From Adhaeribacter soli (GTDB lineage Bacteria > Bacteroidota > Bacteroidia > Cytophagales > Hymenobacteraceae), in NCBI RefSeq assembly GCF_008727925.1, contig NZ_VTWT01000009.1, forward strand, positions 124,001 through 188,000: a DNA stretch of 64,000 nt. Direction: 5' to 3'. The notes under the pieces were generated by a model. The model was not told where the DNA came from. It did no database searches and saw only the letters and a program-made list of their open reading frames with translations. Position 1 is the first letter of the stretch, and each line of letters starts with the position of its first letter. The position numbers were made by a program, and so were the translations under genes. Below, piece after piece: positions 1 to 9,027 of this stretch.

Positions 1-70
1 GAATGGTTTCCTGGTTCTGTGCCTCAACAGAACTTTATTTATTTCATAGCTTATTTTCTTTCCAGGCAGG

Positions 71-94
71 AAAAAAGGCTGCCAGGTGGCAGCC
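71..94 (-). terminator. Intrinsic terminator of the minus-strand glycan operon
   Basis: On the minus strand a perfect 7-bp stem (GGCTGCC/GGCAGCC, positions 77-94) with a 4-nt loop is followed directly by six T residues (76 down to 71). It lies about 40 bases past the stop codon of the UbiA-like gene and would end transcription of the whole minus-strand array. Seen directly in the sequence. Confidence 0.75.
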
Positions 95-133
95 CTCGGA
101 TACATTAGCATAACTGAGCCTGGTTTGGTATGA

Positions 134-895
134 CTAGCCTCTTACTTTCTCCTTCGCGAAAAATGCCAGCCAGAAAAGCAGGTAATAACCGTTTATAAGT
201 ACCGGGATATAGGAATTGACCATTACTGTAAGCAATAAACTAACCCCGCCAATTAGCAGATAATAATTTACTTTAAAAGCCGGCTTGGTGCGGGAAGGCA
301 TGTTCAGCAGTTTCTTGCTATCCATATAGGTGAGCGTACGGTAAAGCACATAGCAGATCAGAATGGAAGGCACGATCATCCAGAGCTGGTCGGCGCTGAG
401 AAAAATAAAGATCGGGGCCAGGAAACGCGTAAAAGCCAGATTAATAAAGGTAAACGTTTTCAGCTCTTTCTGTTTAAGTACATTGTGCAGGTAGAAAAAC
501 AGTACGATAGTAGCATAAAAAAACCACCAGATGTAATTATCCAGCAGCCCGAGGTAATGGGTGATGGAAAGAAATACTGCGATCCGGAAAACGATCCAGA
601 TGGTAAGCTGCAGGTTGCTGGGGTTAAAGTTCTTTACCCTTAGCCGCGGGTCGGTTTCGTGGCGTACACTGTACACATCGTTGCCCAGGTAACCGATCTC
701 GTAGATGGCGATAAATGCAAAGTAGGCCAGCAGGAACTGTTCCACGCTTACCCACAGGTTGTAGCCCGAAAAGTAAAAAAGCAGCATAAAGGCCAACAAC
801 CATTCGTAGTAAAAATGGAAAATTATGTCTTTAGCAGCCTGCAGGCGGCTCCGGAAAAAATAACTGAAGGGCAATAAGAATTTAAGCGTATTCAT
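134..895 (-). CDS. UbiA-like polytopic membrane protein
   Basis: A 253-residue, very hydrophobic protein with about seven or eight predicted membrane segments. After the second segment there is an N72-D73 pair followed by D82, which resembles a decayed NDxxDxxxD prenyl-diphosphate motif of UbiA-type prenyltransferases; the second Asp-rich motif is not clear. Its start codon overlaps the stop of the upstream HAD phosphatase (ATGA), and HAD plus UbiA pairs or fusions are a known arrangement in glycolipid and decaprenyl-phosphoribose-type pathways. Possible roles are transfer or remodelling of a polyprenyl-linked sugar at the inner membrane. The degenerate motif makes catalytic activity uncertain; it could be a UbiA-fold protein with another function. 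Confidence 0.5.
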   Translation of the reverse strand: MNTLKFLLPFSYFFRSRLQAAKDIIFHFYYEWLLAFMLLFYFSGYNLWVSVEQFLLAYFAFIAIYEIGYLGNDVYSVRHETDPRLRVKNFNPSNLQLTIWIVFRIAVFLSITHYLGLLDNYIWWFFYATIVLFFYLHNVLKQKELKTFTFINLAFTRFLAPIFIFLSADQLWMIVPSILICYVLYRTLTYMDSKKLLNMPSRTKPAFKVNYYLLIGGVSLLLTVMVNSYIPVLINGYYLLFWLAFFAKEKVRG

Positions 896-1590
896 CAGGA
901 GTAAAGTTTTATAAATTCCGGCTGCAGGTCCTGCCAGAAGTTCAGGGCTTTTTCATTGTACACCACCACAAAGCGGTGGCAGGCCGCCTCTACCAGACCA
1001 CGGTCCGAGAAATTATCGGTTGCCACGGCAAACGGCGCATCTTCCGAAGAAAGCATTTTACGCAGCGCTACCAGCTTCTGCCCCGTCATTTCCCATTGAA
1101 GGTCGCCGGTAAAATTCCCCTGGCTATCATAAGCCAGTTCAGAGCACCGGTAATCTACTGCCAGGGCGTTGGCAATGGCCGCGACCACCGGATCGATGCT
1201 GGCGGAAATCAAGACAACGGTTTTGCCTTCCTTCCGAAGTTGGCGTAGCATCTGGTGGGTTTTTTCTACCATGCGCGAAGCCAGAAACTGCTTTTCAAAA
1301 GCCTCGCCAAGCTGGTAAAGCTCCTTTTTAGACACTCCCTTCAGCAGCCGCAGACACAACTTTTTAGGCCAGTCTTCTTTCGAGAACTTCTGGAAGAAAT
1401 AAAGGCCAATAAATACGGGAGAAGTTCTTTTCGTATATAGATCGAACTGACGCAGTTTGCCGCCCCAGCCTTTCTTCTGCAGCACGAACTTTATAAAATC
1501 GAACGTGGTATTGGAATAAAAAAGGGTATCGCAGATATCGAAAACAAACAATTCGGGTTCCGTTGCCTTATGGTTAACAGGTTTTTCCAT
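895..1590 (-). CDS. HAD superfamily phosphatase
   Basis: A 231-residue cytoplasmic HAD hydrolase, probably subfamily IB (phosphoserine-phosphatase-like). Motif I is near residue 18 as FDICDTLF, where the nucleophile D18 is followed by D21 at +3 instead of the usual +2, a variant seen in some glycan-associated HADs. Motif II is the VLISAS stretch near residue 125, and motif IV is the DNFSD pair near residue 190. It is translationally coupled on both sides, by a one-base overlap with the upstream glycosyltransferase and ATGA with the UbiA-like gene. By context it may dephosphorylate a sugar phosphate or a polyprenyl-phosphate sugar made by its partner. The substrate is inference. Confidence 0.7.
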   Translation of the reverse strand: MEKPVNHKATEPELFVFDICDTLFYSNTTFDFIKFVLQKKGWGGKLRQFDLYTKRTSPVFIGLYFFQKFSKEDWPKKLCLRLLKGVSKKELYQLGEAFEKQFLASRMVEKTHQMLRQLRKEGKTVVLISASIDPVVAAIANALAVDYRCSELAYDSQGNFTGDLQWEMTGQKLVALRKMLSSEDAPFAVATDNFSDRGLVEAACHRFVVVYNEKALNFWQDLQPEFIKLYS

Positions 1591-2819
1591 TAATTCAGTA
1601 CCGTTTTATAAAGCTCGTAATACTTCTCAATGGCATTGTCGAGGTGGTAATAATCGGTGGCATTTTGCCTGATGGATGCAGGATCTTTTCTCAATAATTC
1701 CGGAATATGGTTTACCACTCGCTCATAGCTTTCCTGATTGAAGTCTTCGATGGCAATACCCGAATCGGTGAACTCAATAATTTCCGCCACATCGCCCACT
1801 TTGGAATTACAGATAACCGGTACGCCGAGGGCCAGGATCTCTCCCAGTTTGGTTGGCGAACTGGCAATTTTGGAATAACTCTGCTTAATAAAGAACAGGT
1901 TAATATCGGAGGCGGCGGCAAAAACCGGTACCTCGTTTCGTTTGGCAAACTTGATCACGAATTCCTCTTTTGCCAGCCCGAACTTTTCAGCCCGCTCGTA
2001 TACCATTTCCGGTGGCTCGGGAGTAATGAACAGGAATCTGGCATTGGCATACTTTTTCCGGATCAGAGCATACTGTTCCAGCATTTCATCCAGCATGTAC
2101 CAGGTTCCGATGGAGCCCAGGTAACTGATAACCAGCGTATCGTCGGAAAAGCCCAGCAGTTTGCGGGCGGCAGTTTTGCGCTCGGAATCTACCAATGAAA
2201 ATAGCTCGAAATCGGCGCTGCAGGGAATAACCCCGATGGGCGCCTGCCGGTAGCTGCCCCACTTTTGAATTTCGCGTTTTCCGGCCTCGGTAAGGCTCAC
2301 GATCATGTCGGCATTGGCAATGTAGCCGGCTTCCTGCTTTTTGTAATAATTATAGGCCGTCCGGAAGAAAGGGTTTTTCAGGTTCCACATGCCGCCGTCT
2401 ACCCGCTCGTCTACCCAGAAGCCCCGCATATCGAAAAAGTATTTCACCCCAAAGCGCTTTTTAAGCTTCTCGCCAATAGCCGCGCTTATGTAGCTGCGAC
2501 AATGGGTCATGGCAAAATTCTTTCTTTTATGAAGCTCTACTGCCTTCTGCTCCATTTTGTAAATATCGTAGTACTTGGCCAGAATGGGCGGTTTTGTACT
2601 GAATGGTATCGGCTGCCAGTCAATATCGTGCTCTTTGCAAATGGCTTCGATAATGGCCCGGTTCTTTTCGAAGCGCTCTTTTTTCTCGCAGGAGATCAGG
2701 GTGAATTTATAGCCCTTCCCGCACAAACCAACAATATAAGGCAGCACCTGCGATTGCCCCAAAGGGTCGGTCATGCCGTCGTAGGAAAGGTAAAGGATAT
2801 TCTTATTTTCGTTTTTCAC
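1590..2819 (-). CDS. Glycosyltransferase, family 4 type (GT-B fold)
   Basis: A 409-residue GT-B glycosyltransferase. The N-terminal domain opens with a beta strand and the DPLGQSQ loop (residues about 18-24). The C-terminal donor-binding domain contains SPTKLGEILALGVPVI near residues 328-343, the GT4 E-x7-E-like region that binds the nucleotide sugar. It lacks membrane segments and should act at the cytoplasmic face on lipid-linked glycan. It overlaps the HAD gene by one base and follows the acyltransferase after 7 bases, so it belongs to the same transcript. Donor and acceptor cannot be read from the sequence. Confidence 0.85.
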   Translation of the reverse strand: MKNENKNILYLSYDGMTDPLGQSQVLPYIVGLCGKGYKFTLISCEKKERFEKNRAIIEAICKEHDIDWQPIPFSTKPPILAKYYDIYKMEQKAVELHKRKNFAMTHCRSYISAAIGEKLKKRFGVKYFFDMRGFWVDERVDGGMWNLKNPFFRTAYNYYKKQEAGYIANADMIVSLTEAGKREIQKWGSYRQAPIGVIPCSADFELFSLVDSERKTAARKLLGFSDDTLVISYLGSIGTWYMLDEMLEQYALIRKKYANARFLFITPEPPEMVYERAEKFGLAKEEFVIKFAKRNEVPVFAAASDINLFFIKQSYSKIASSPTKLGEILALGVPVICNSKVGDVAEIIEFTDSGIAIEDFNQESYERVVNHIPELLRKDPASIRQNATDYYHLDNAIEKYYELYKTVLN

Positions 2820-2826
2820 TTTAAAT

Positions 2827-3975
2827 TTATTTAAGCACCGGCGCCGGAGCCGGCTTTTTCTTTAGTCTGGAAATAGCTTTTAGCGACTTTTCTTCTACCA
2901 GGTAATAAACCGGGTAAGATACCAGTACCGCCGCTAATACGCCGATCCAGTAAATGCGGTCGTAAAATAAGTATTTTCCGGTTATTTTATGAATAATTCC
3001 GAATACCAGGATGAGAACCGGGAAGTGGAACAGGTATAACGTATAACTTATTTTACCCATTTCTTTGAAGAACCGGATAACGATATTATCCGGAACGGAA
3101 AAATGCAGGAAGAGGTAAATTAGTCCGGAAGCAAACAAGCCGGCCAATAAAAAGCTGGGTTGATAATAGCCAGCTACGCCTAAACCGATAATTAACGGAA
3201 ACATTACTCCCAGGCTAAGGGTAAGTGCCAGCGGCCTGATGCGGGAAAGGCCGGTCTGCTTTTTCACTAACCAGTAAGTGCAAATGCCGATAGCAAAGAA
3301 AATGCTGAATTCAGAAATGAAATGTACAAATGGATTAACCTTAGGATGGAAGCCAAATAAGTAAGGGCAAAGGAAACCAATGACTGAAATGCCCAGATAG
3401 CTTTTCGGAAAGCGGATCACCCAGGGTGCAATCAGGTAAAAGATTCCTTCGTACAGCAAGGACCAATAAGGGAAATTGTACCCTATATACTGGTTTCCGT
3501 TTGGAAGAAAAGCAAGCCCTAAAAGAACAGACTTCAGATTCAGCAGCGAATACGCTTCTTTCAGGCTAACCGAAAATTCGGTAGCCACCGGGGAATTATA
3601 AGCAGAAGGAAGGAAATTTGCCAGGAAATGCAGCACCCCCACCGCAAAGATCATCGATGCCAAAAAGGGAAGGTAGATCCGGACAAGCCTGTTGGTATAA
3701 AACCGTCTTAGCGACCAATTGTTCTTATCGAAGCTATAGGCTATAAAAAAGCCTGATAAAACGTAAAACACAATTACCATGGCCGTTCCATTGGAACTTA
3801 ACATATCCAGGGCAAAAAGCAGGTAATCGGCTATGGTCCAGCTTTCCCGCGGAAATTTTTCCAGATAAGCCTTTCCTCCGCTCCACAAGGGGAACTTAGC
3901 GTGCGCCACTACAACATAAAATGCAGCAAAGCCCCGGATAGCATGCAGGAGGGTAAGTTTATTAACTGAAAGCAT
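2827..3975 (-). CDS. Acyltransferase family 3 (OafA/YrhL type), copy 1
   Basis: A 382-residue integral membrane acyltransferase with about ten membrane segments. The N-terminal family signature is intact: R14 in HAIRGFAAF, H25 in VVAHAK, and the NRLVRIYLPF block near residue 103. Such proteins move acetyl or other acyl groups from a cytoplasmic donor to glycans at the outer face of the inner membrane. It sits 7 bases after a close paralogue (3983-5125), with the same layout and long identical stretches in the first 110 residues, so the two arose by tandem duplication. It probably O-acylates one residue of the glycan made by this locus. Confidence 0.9.
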   Translation of the reverse strand: MLSVNKLTLLHAIRGFAAFYVVVAHAKFPLWSGGKAYLEKFPRESWTIADYLLFALDMLSSNGTAMVIVFYVLSGFFIAYSFDKNNWSLRRFYTNRLVRIYLPFLASMIFAVGVLHFLANFLPSAYNSPVATEFSVSLKEAYSLLNLKSVLLGLAFLPNGNQYIGYNFPYWSLLYEGIFYLIAPWVIRFPKSYLGISVIGFLCPYLFGFHPKVNPFVHFISEFSIFFAIGICTYWLVKKQTGLSRIRPLALTLSLGVMFPLIIGLGVAGYYQPSFLLAGLFASGLIYLFLHFSVPDNIVIRFFKEMGKISYTLYLFHFPVLILVFGIIHKITGKYLFYDRIYWIGVLAAVLVSYPVYYLVEEKSLKAISRLKKKPAPAPVLK

Positions 3976-3982
3976 CTGAATT

Positions 3983-5125
3983 TTAAACAGCTTTTTTAGA
4001 AGCCAATTTTTTCTTTTTGAGAGTAGAAATTACCCTTATCGATTTTTCTTCTATTAAGGCGTAAAGTGGAAAGGAAACCAGGGTAGCTATAGCAACTCCT
4101 ATCCAGTATATCCTGTCATAAAACACAAAAACCCCGGTTATTTTATTCAGCATGGAATAAAGCAAGATCAGTATCGGAAAATGGATCAGGTATAAAGTAT
4201 AGCTGATCACTCCCAGCTTTTTAAAGAACCTGATTACCAGATTCTCCCGCACATCATAGTTAATAATATAGATAATAAGGAGTATACTTAAAGCACCAGC
4301 CAGAATATGGCCCCAGCGGATCCAATCGAGCAAACCAAAAAGTACGGTAGCTAAAAACAAAGCTATCATTACCAGTTGCAGAAGCGTTTCCGGCATTGGT
4401 TTCTTGCCGGGGTTCGCTTTCATGTAGTGAAACAGGCTCAACCCGGCGGCAAAATAAATACTGAACTCCAGGAAATACCGCAGCAGCGGGAAGTCTGTGC
4501 GATAGAAAGAAGAGATAAAAAGTGCACCGATCGAAATAAGCAGATATGGCTTTAAACGATTAATAGTAACGGGGATCAGCAAATAGAAAATGGCCTCATA
4601 TAAAAGCGACCAGTATACCATATTAAACCCGATATATTTATTCTGACCGTAAGGAAGAAAAAACAGGGAACTAACCACTCCGGCAAAATTCAGGTTAGTA
4701 AAGGCTGCCGCAATCCGGTTATTAAACTGCCGGTCTACATTGGGTTCGGTAAGTACCGGATTGGTTTCTTTAATGACCCAAAGCACCCCCACGGCAAGCA
4801 AAACTGAAAACAGGAAAGGCACATAAATGCGGATGGCCCTGTTAATAAAAAAGTCTTTAAGCGGCCATGCATTTTTATCGAAACTATAAGCAATAAAGAA
4901 ACCCGATAGAACAAAAAAAACGATTACCATAGCGGTGCCATTTGCGCTCAACATATCCAGCGCGAAGGTCAGATAATCAAAAATCCCCCATTCACTACGC
5001 GGGAACTTCGAAATGTAATCCTTCCCCCCGGACCAAAGCGCATATTTTGCATGGAACACAACAACATAAAAGGCAGCAAAGCCCCTTACGGCGTGCAACA
5101 GCGGCATTTTTTCATTTGATAGCAT
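3983..5125 (-). CDS. Acyltransferase family 3 (OafA/YrhL type), copy 2
   Basis: A 380-residue membrane acyltransferase, paralogous to the next gene downstream. Key residues R14 (HAVRGFAAF) and H25 (VVFHAK) and the NRAIRIYVPF block near residue 103 are conserved. About ten hydrophobic segments alternate with short loops, and the C-terminus is Lys-rich and cytoplasmic. A 195-base gap separates its start from the formyltransferase upstream; no convincing Bacteroidota promoter was seen there. The divergence between copies in the middle third suggests each acylates a different position or sugar, but that is inference. Confidence 0.9.
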   Translation of the reverse strand: MLSNEKMPLLHAVRGFAAFYVVVFHAKYALWSGGKDYISKFPRSEWGIFDYLTFALDMLSANGTAMVIVFFVLSGFFIAYSFDKNAWPLKDFFINRAIRIYVPFLFSVLLAVGVLWVIKETNPVLTEPNVDRQFNNRIAAAFTNLNFAGVVSSLFFLPYGQNKYIGFNMVYWSLLYEAIFYLLIPVTINRLKPYLLISIGALFISSFYRTDFPLLRYFLEFSIYFAAGLSLFHYMKANPGKKPMPETLLQLVMIALFLATVLFGLLDWIRWGHILAGALSILLIIYIINYDVRENLVIRFFKKLGVISYTLYLIHFPILILLYSMLNKITGVFVFYDRIYWIGVAIATLVSFPLYALIEEKSIRVISTLKKKKLASKKAV

Positions 5126-5320
5126 TAAAAATATCTATGTTGTTCAGGTAAGTAGATTAAATTAAATTGGCTGGCCCCTGTTTTTTTAAATGTCTTAATT
5201 AAAGTTCGTACCGCCTTTACCCCCTGCATGTCCTTTTTCCGGATCAACCTTAAGTGACTCTAAAAGCCTTCCCTGAAACTTCATGTACTTTGTCTCGAAA
5301 AGGGGTACCAACGTGGAAAA

Positions 5321-6157
5321 TCAGGATCCGCTAACGGCTGGCAAAGGTACCGTTTTAATTGAGGCTCTTCGGCTTTTGAACTCTTCCGAATTAATTACTT
5401 TATTGAACCTTCCGTTTTTTATATTGCTCAGCAGGGCTCTTTTTTTATCTTCTGTCCACATTTTATTGGTATAAAGCGCTCCCTTTGTAATTTCAGCCTG
5501 TTTAATGGAAGGCACACGGGATGCATCTTTTCGGATCAGTCTCAGGGCTTTCAGGTACAGCGCATGCGCATCTTCCATAACTTTCCGGTGAATGGCATTC
5601 AGATCTTCTTTACCGGTAAAATCCACAAATTCGGTGGTTATAATATTTCCGGAATCTATTCCTACACTAAGCCACATAATGGTATTTCCAATTAAGTGGA
5701 ATTCATTGTTGGCCAGGCACCAGTTGGTACAGTTCGGGCCGCCTTTCACGTACGGCGACAGCCCGGTATGAAGATTAACGATCCCTTTTGGCGGGTTCAG
5801 TTCAAAGAAAGGCTTCCGGATAAGGCTCGTTCCTGAGATCATGATCAGGTCGGGCTTTAAGGCTTTTATAAATTCAAAAGTTTCCGGACTGTTGGCGCTT
5901 TCCGTAAAAAAGGTTTTAACGGCCGGAAAGGCGGCATATTTTTCATTGTAGTAGGCCATCAGGCTTTTCCAGGCATCTGCAATGCGTTTGAAGAAGAGCA
6001 GGTCTTTTAATTTCTTCAGCACTTTTTCCAGGCTCGCCTTTTTAACAGGTGGAGCGCTCTTTTCAAGAACCACCCCTGCCAGCTCAAATTCGGCGGCTAC
6101 TTTATTGGCCAGCGCTTTCTGGTTGGGCTGATTGCCGGCTACTAATACTATCCTCAT
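5321..6157 (-). CDS. Formyltransferase-family protein, likely sugar N-formyltransferase
   Basis: A 278-residue member of the formyl transferase fold (Fmt/PurN/ArnA-N). The catalytic triad is visible: N128 and H130 in VNLHTGLSPYVKGG, and D168 in VGIDSGNI. The glycine-rich loop after the histidine replaces the Fmt SLLP motif, as in sugar N-formyltransferases that use N10-formyl-tetrahydrofolate on UDP- or dTDP-amino sugars. The protein lacks the C-terminal OB domain expected of methionyl-tRNA formyltransferase. Its stop-to-start spacing with the deacetylase is three bases, so the two are co-transcribed. Together they suggest that an amino group is exposed and then formylated. Confidence 0.8.
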   Translation of the reverse strand: MRIVLVAGNQPNQKALANKVAAEFELAGVVLEKSAPPVKKASLEKVLKKLKDLLFFKRIADAWKSLMAYYNEKYAAFPAVKTFFTESANSPETFEFIKALKPDLIMISGTSLIRKPFFELNPPKGIVNLHTGLSPYVKGGPNCTNWCLANNEFHLIGNTIMWLSVGIDSGNIITTEFVDFTGKEDLNAIHRKVMEDAHALYLKALRLIRKDASRVPSIKQAEITKGALYTNKMWTEDKKRALLSNIKNGRFNKVINSEEFKSRRASIKTVPLPAVSGS

Positions 6158-6160
6158 ATT

Positions 6161-7093
6161 TTACTTTCCCAAAAATTTCTTAATGTTGGTAACTACTTCC
6201 GCCATCCGCAGCCGGGTTTTAAACATGCTCTCGTTATAGAGCTCGATCCGGGGAATTTCAAAAAGATCCTGTTTTGCCGGGTTGTAAGCATGATGATTTA
6301 CTGCCAACCCTAATTGATAACCTGCTTTCTGCGATATTTTCTTTACCGTTTCGTTATAAGACCCGCCGGGATAGGAAATAGCTACCGGATATTCTCCCAG
6401 CTCCTCTTTTAAAATTTGCCGGGAAAGCACCAGCTCTCTGGTAAGCAGCTCCTGGTCTTCAATTGTAGCCAGTAAAGGGTGCGAAACCGTATGGCTCCCT
6501 ACCTCAAAACCTGCTCCGGCAATCTGACGGATCTCATTCCAGTTCATAAACAGCCCTTCCGGAATAGTTACATCGCTAAAACAGCTTTCCAGGTGCCTGA
6601 TCAATTGGGTCCGTTGGTCATGGGTCAGCTTTTTCAGGGCAGGCTTTATCAATTTCCCGTACCGGATACGCTCTTCATCCGAATTCCAGCCTGCCTTCAC
6701 AAACTCCGGCGGAAGCAGGTCGGTCTCCCAGTTCAGGCTGCGCTGCCGGGTTTTCAGAAAACTATAATCCACTACATAGGTCCAGGGCGGCCGGCCGGTA
6801 GATGCAGAGTCCGTTACAATGTACATGCTGGCGGGCGTCTTATACTCCTCCAGAATAGGCGCCGCATAGGTCAGGAAATCCTTATAGCCATCATCAAAAA
6901 CTACGGCAGCCAGCGGCTTCTTAAAGTTCTGCTTAAAAAACGCTTTATTATAAACCAGGTCTTCCAGCAGGAAGATGGTATAACGTTTATTCAGAAATGC
7001 TATTATCTCCCGGAAGTGTTCCGGGTCCATTGGGTCCCAGAGCGGGTCCCGTTCCGGATTCACCCTATGAAAAAGGAATATCTTTATCTTCAT
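6161..7093 (-). CDS. Polysaccharide deacetylase (NodB homology, CE4)
   Basis: A 310-residue CE4-type deacetylase. Motif 1 is FDDGYKDF with D67/D68, motif 2 is the metal-binding H201-x3-H205 in GSHTVSHP, and the SYPGGSYNE stretch near residue 240 is motif 3. There is no signal peptide, so it probably acts in the cytoplasm on a nucleotide- or lipid-linked sugar, removing an N- or O-acetyl group. It lies between AsnB (3-base gap upstream) and the formyltransferase (3-base gap downstream). The order deacetylase then formyltransferase suggests acetyl-to-formyl exchange on an amino sugar, which is inference. Confidence 0.88.
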   Translation of the reverse strand: MKIKIFLFHRVNPERDPLWDPMDPEHFREIIAFLNKRYTIFLLEDLVYNKAFFKQNFKKPLAAVVFDDGYKDFLTYAAPILEEYKTPASMYIVTDSASTGRPPWTYVVDYSFLKTRQRSLNWETDLLPPEFVKAGWNSDEERIRYGKLIKPALKKLTHDQRTQLIRHLESCFSDVTIPEGLFMNWNEIRQIAGAGFEVGSHTVSHPLLATIEDQELLTRELVLSRQILKEELGEYPVAISYPGGSYNETVKKISQKAGYQLGLAVNHHAYNPAKQDLFEIPRIELYNESMFKTRLRMAEVVTNIKKFLGK

Positions 7094-7096
7094 AAA

Positions 7097-8968
7097 TTAA
7101 CCAGGATTAGAGCCGCTAAAATTTCCTTCATTCTGCAAAAGCCATTTGTGCAAAATTATTAAAAGCCAAATACGGTTGAACAGGAAGTCCCTTCCACCAA
7201 AGAATTGCTTCTGCAGCTCAGCTACCACTTCATATTTTACAATTCCGAACCGTTTAACAACCTTTTCATTCAGATTCTCTTCTATTAAAAACCGTAGATC
7301 CGTTTTGAGCCAGTTAGCCAGCGGAATATTAAAACCCCATTTGGGCCGGTTAAAATACTCCTGCGGCACAAAATCGTAGAGCACTTCTTTTAGTAAATAC
7401 TTGCTTACGCCCTTATGCCGCTTCAGCTCCGGCGATAGGTTCAGGGCAAATGACACGATCCGGTAGTCCAGCAGGGGTACCCGGGTTTCGAGGGAATGCC
7501 GCATGGAGGCCCGGTCTATTTTCACCAGCAGGTCGTCCTGCAGGTATTGCTTCAGGTCAAAGAATGCCTGCTGCTCCATTACGGAAAGCTTGCGCGCCTT
7601 AACGTCCCATAATTCCCGGATGCTAGGTGCCTGCCGAAAGTCCGGCGTTAGCAAATGCGCAATTTCTGCTTCGGTAAACATGTACTGTTCCTGCGAAAAG
7701 GTATTGCTTCTTTTCTTGCTTTCATCCGGATAATTAAAAAGAAAAGAAGCACGCTCGTACCGGTTTCCCAGCTTTGCCAGAAGGGTACCGATCGGCCGCC
7801 GAAAAGTCTTCAGGAAAGGATTTTCCAGTCGGTCGGCCCAGGTGTACATACTGTAGCCCATAAAACTTTCGTCGCCGCCATCTCCGGATAGAGTCATGGT
7901 TACGTGGCGCCGGGCCATTTCAGAAACCAGCAAGGTAGGAATGGCAGATGAATCGGAATAAGGCTCATCGTAAATATCGGGAATCTGACCGGCCCATTCC
8001 ACCACTTCTTTCTGGGTAACCATAAACTCATAATGCTCCGTTCCCAGATACCGGGCTACTTCCCGGGCATGCCGGGCCTCACTATGTTTGGCTTCTTTAA
8101 AGTCTATGGTAAAGGTTTTAACCGGTTTGGCAGAATTAAACTGTGCGGCAGCCGTAACTACGCTGGAATCTATGCCACCGCTCAGGAAGGTTCCGAAAGG
8201 AACATCGCTGATCATCCGGTATTTTACCGAACTCAGCACCAGGTCTTTCAGTTGCTCCTTTGCTGTTTTAAAATCAGTGATCAGTTCAGGTTTAACCTGG
8301 TCTTCCAAACGCCAGTAAACTTCACTTCGCATCCCCTGCTTATTTACTACTAAATAGCAGCCGGAATCCATTTTCCGGATCTCGTTGTAAATAGTATTCG
8401 GGCGGGCGATATAACCTACGTACAGGAACTGGCTTATTGCCTCTTTATTCAGGCTCAGTCTCCCCTGCAGGTATTTTATTTTAGTTAGGGCCTTTAGTTC
8501 GGAGGCAAAGGCAAAACCGGTTCTATCCTGGTAAAAGAATACCGGCTTTATTCCCATTCGGTCGCGGAACAGAAAAAGCTCATCCTTTTCCTGATCGTAA
8601 ATGGCAATGGCAAACATGCCGTTGAGCTCATGTACAAACTGAGGCCCCCATTTTGCAAAGGCCTCCAGGATAACCTCCGTATCGGAGGTTGTTTTAAGCG
8701 GCACGTTCAGTTTCGCGGCAATTTCCTGGTAGTTGTAAACTTCGCCATTATAAACCATTACATAACGCCCATTGGCAGAAAAGAAGGGCTGGTTAGCCGC
8801 TTCCGAAAGATCCAGAATACTTAGTCGCCGGTGCCCAAGCCCACAGGTGGTATTATAAAAAAATCCTTCTGAATCCGGTCCCCGATGTGCAATACAGCCG
8901 GACATTTTTCGAAGATCATCTTTGGAAAACTGTTGGGAAAATGTTAAAAAACCGGCAAGACCACACAT
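7097..8968 (-). CDS. asnB: Asparagine synthetase (glutamine-hydrolysing) AsnB, copy 1
   Basis: A 623-residue class II glutamine amidotransferase. The start is fixed by MCGLAGF, where Cys2 becomes the N-terminal nucleophile that releases ammonia from glutamine. The synthetase domain has the pyrophosphate loop LSGGIDSS near residue 265. In housekeeping form it makes asparagine from aspartate. In polysaccharide loci AsnB-like proteins are thought to amidate uronic or other carboxylated sugars. A second divergent copy lies at 39960-41864. A promoter-like sequence is found 29 bases upstream of the start. Whether it serves amino acid or glycan synthesis cannot be decided here. Confidence 0.92.
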   Translation of the reverse strand: MCGLAGFLTFSQQFSKDDLRKMSGCIAHRGPDSEGFFYNTTCGLGHRRLSILDLSEAANQPFFSANGRYVMVYNGEVYNYQEIAAKLNVPLKTTSDTEVILEAFAKWGPQFVHELNGMFAIAIYDQEKDELFLFRDRMGIKPVFFYQDRTGFAFASELKALTKIKYLQGRLSLNKEAISQFLYVGYIARPNTIYNEIRKMDSGCYLVVNKQGMRSEVYWRLEDQVKPELITDFKTAKEQLKDLVLSSVKYRMISDVPFGTFLSGGIDSSVVTAAAQFNSAKPVKTFTIDFKEAKHSEARHAREVARYLGTEHYEFMVTQKEVVEWAGQIPDIYDEPYSDSSAIPTLLVSEMARRHVTMTLSGDGGDESFMGYSMYTWADRLENPFLKTFRRPIGTLLAKLGNRYERASFLFNYPDESKKRSNTFSQEQYMFTEAEIAHLLTPDFRQAPSIRELWDVKARKLSVMEQQAFFDLKQYLQDDLLVKIDRASMRHSLETRVPLLDYRIVSFALNLSPELKRHKGVSKYLLKEVLYDFVPQEYFNRPKWGFNIPLANWLKTDLRFLIEENLNEKVVKRFGIVKYEVVAELQKQFFGGRDFLFNRIWLLIILHKWLLQNEGNFSGSNPG

Positions 8969-8996
8969 AAAAAACGCTGAAATTTAAAGGCAATTG

Positions 8997-9027
8997 CAAA
9001 AATACCACCTATTTAAAGATAAACAAC
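8997..9027 (-). promoter_or_regulatory. Bacteroidota-type promoter upstream of asnB copy 1
   Basis: Read on the minus strand, TATTTTTG (9004 down to 8997) matches the -7 consensus TAnnTTTG exactly. GTTG at 9027-9024, separated by 19 bases, matches three of four bases of the -33 TTTG element. The predicted transcript start is about 20 bases before the asnB ATG, giving a short leader. This would start the block 134-8968. Confidence 0.5.

Noticed and set aside
5283-5474. Plus-strand 63-codon frame in the acyltransferase-formyltransferase gap
   Set aside because: It runs into the formyltransferase gene on the opposite strand; no motif, and the neighbours are all minus.
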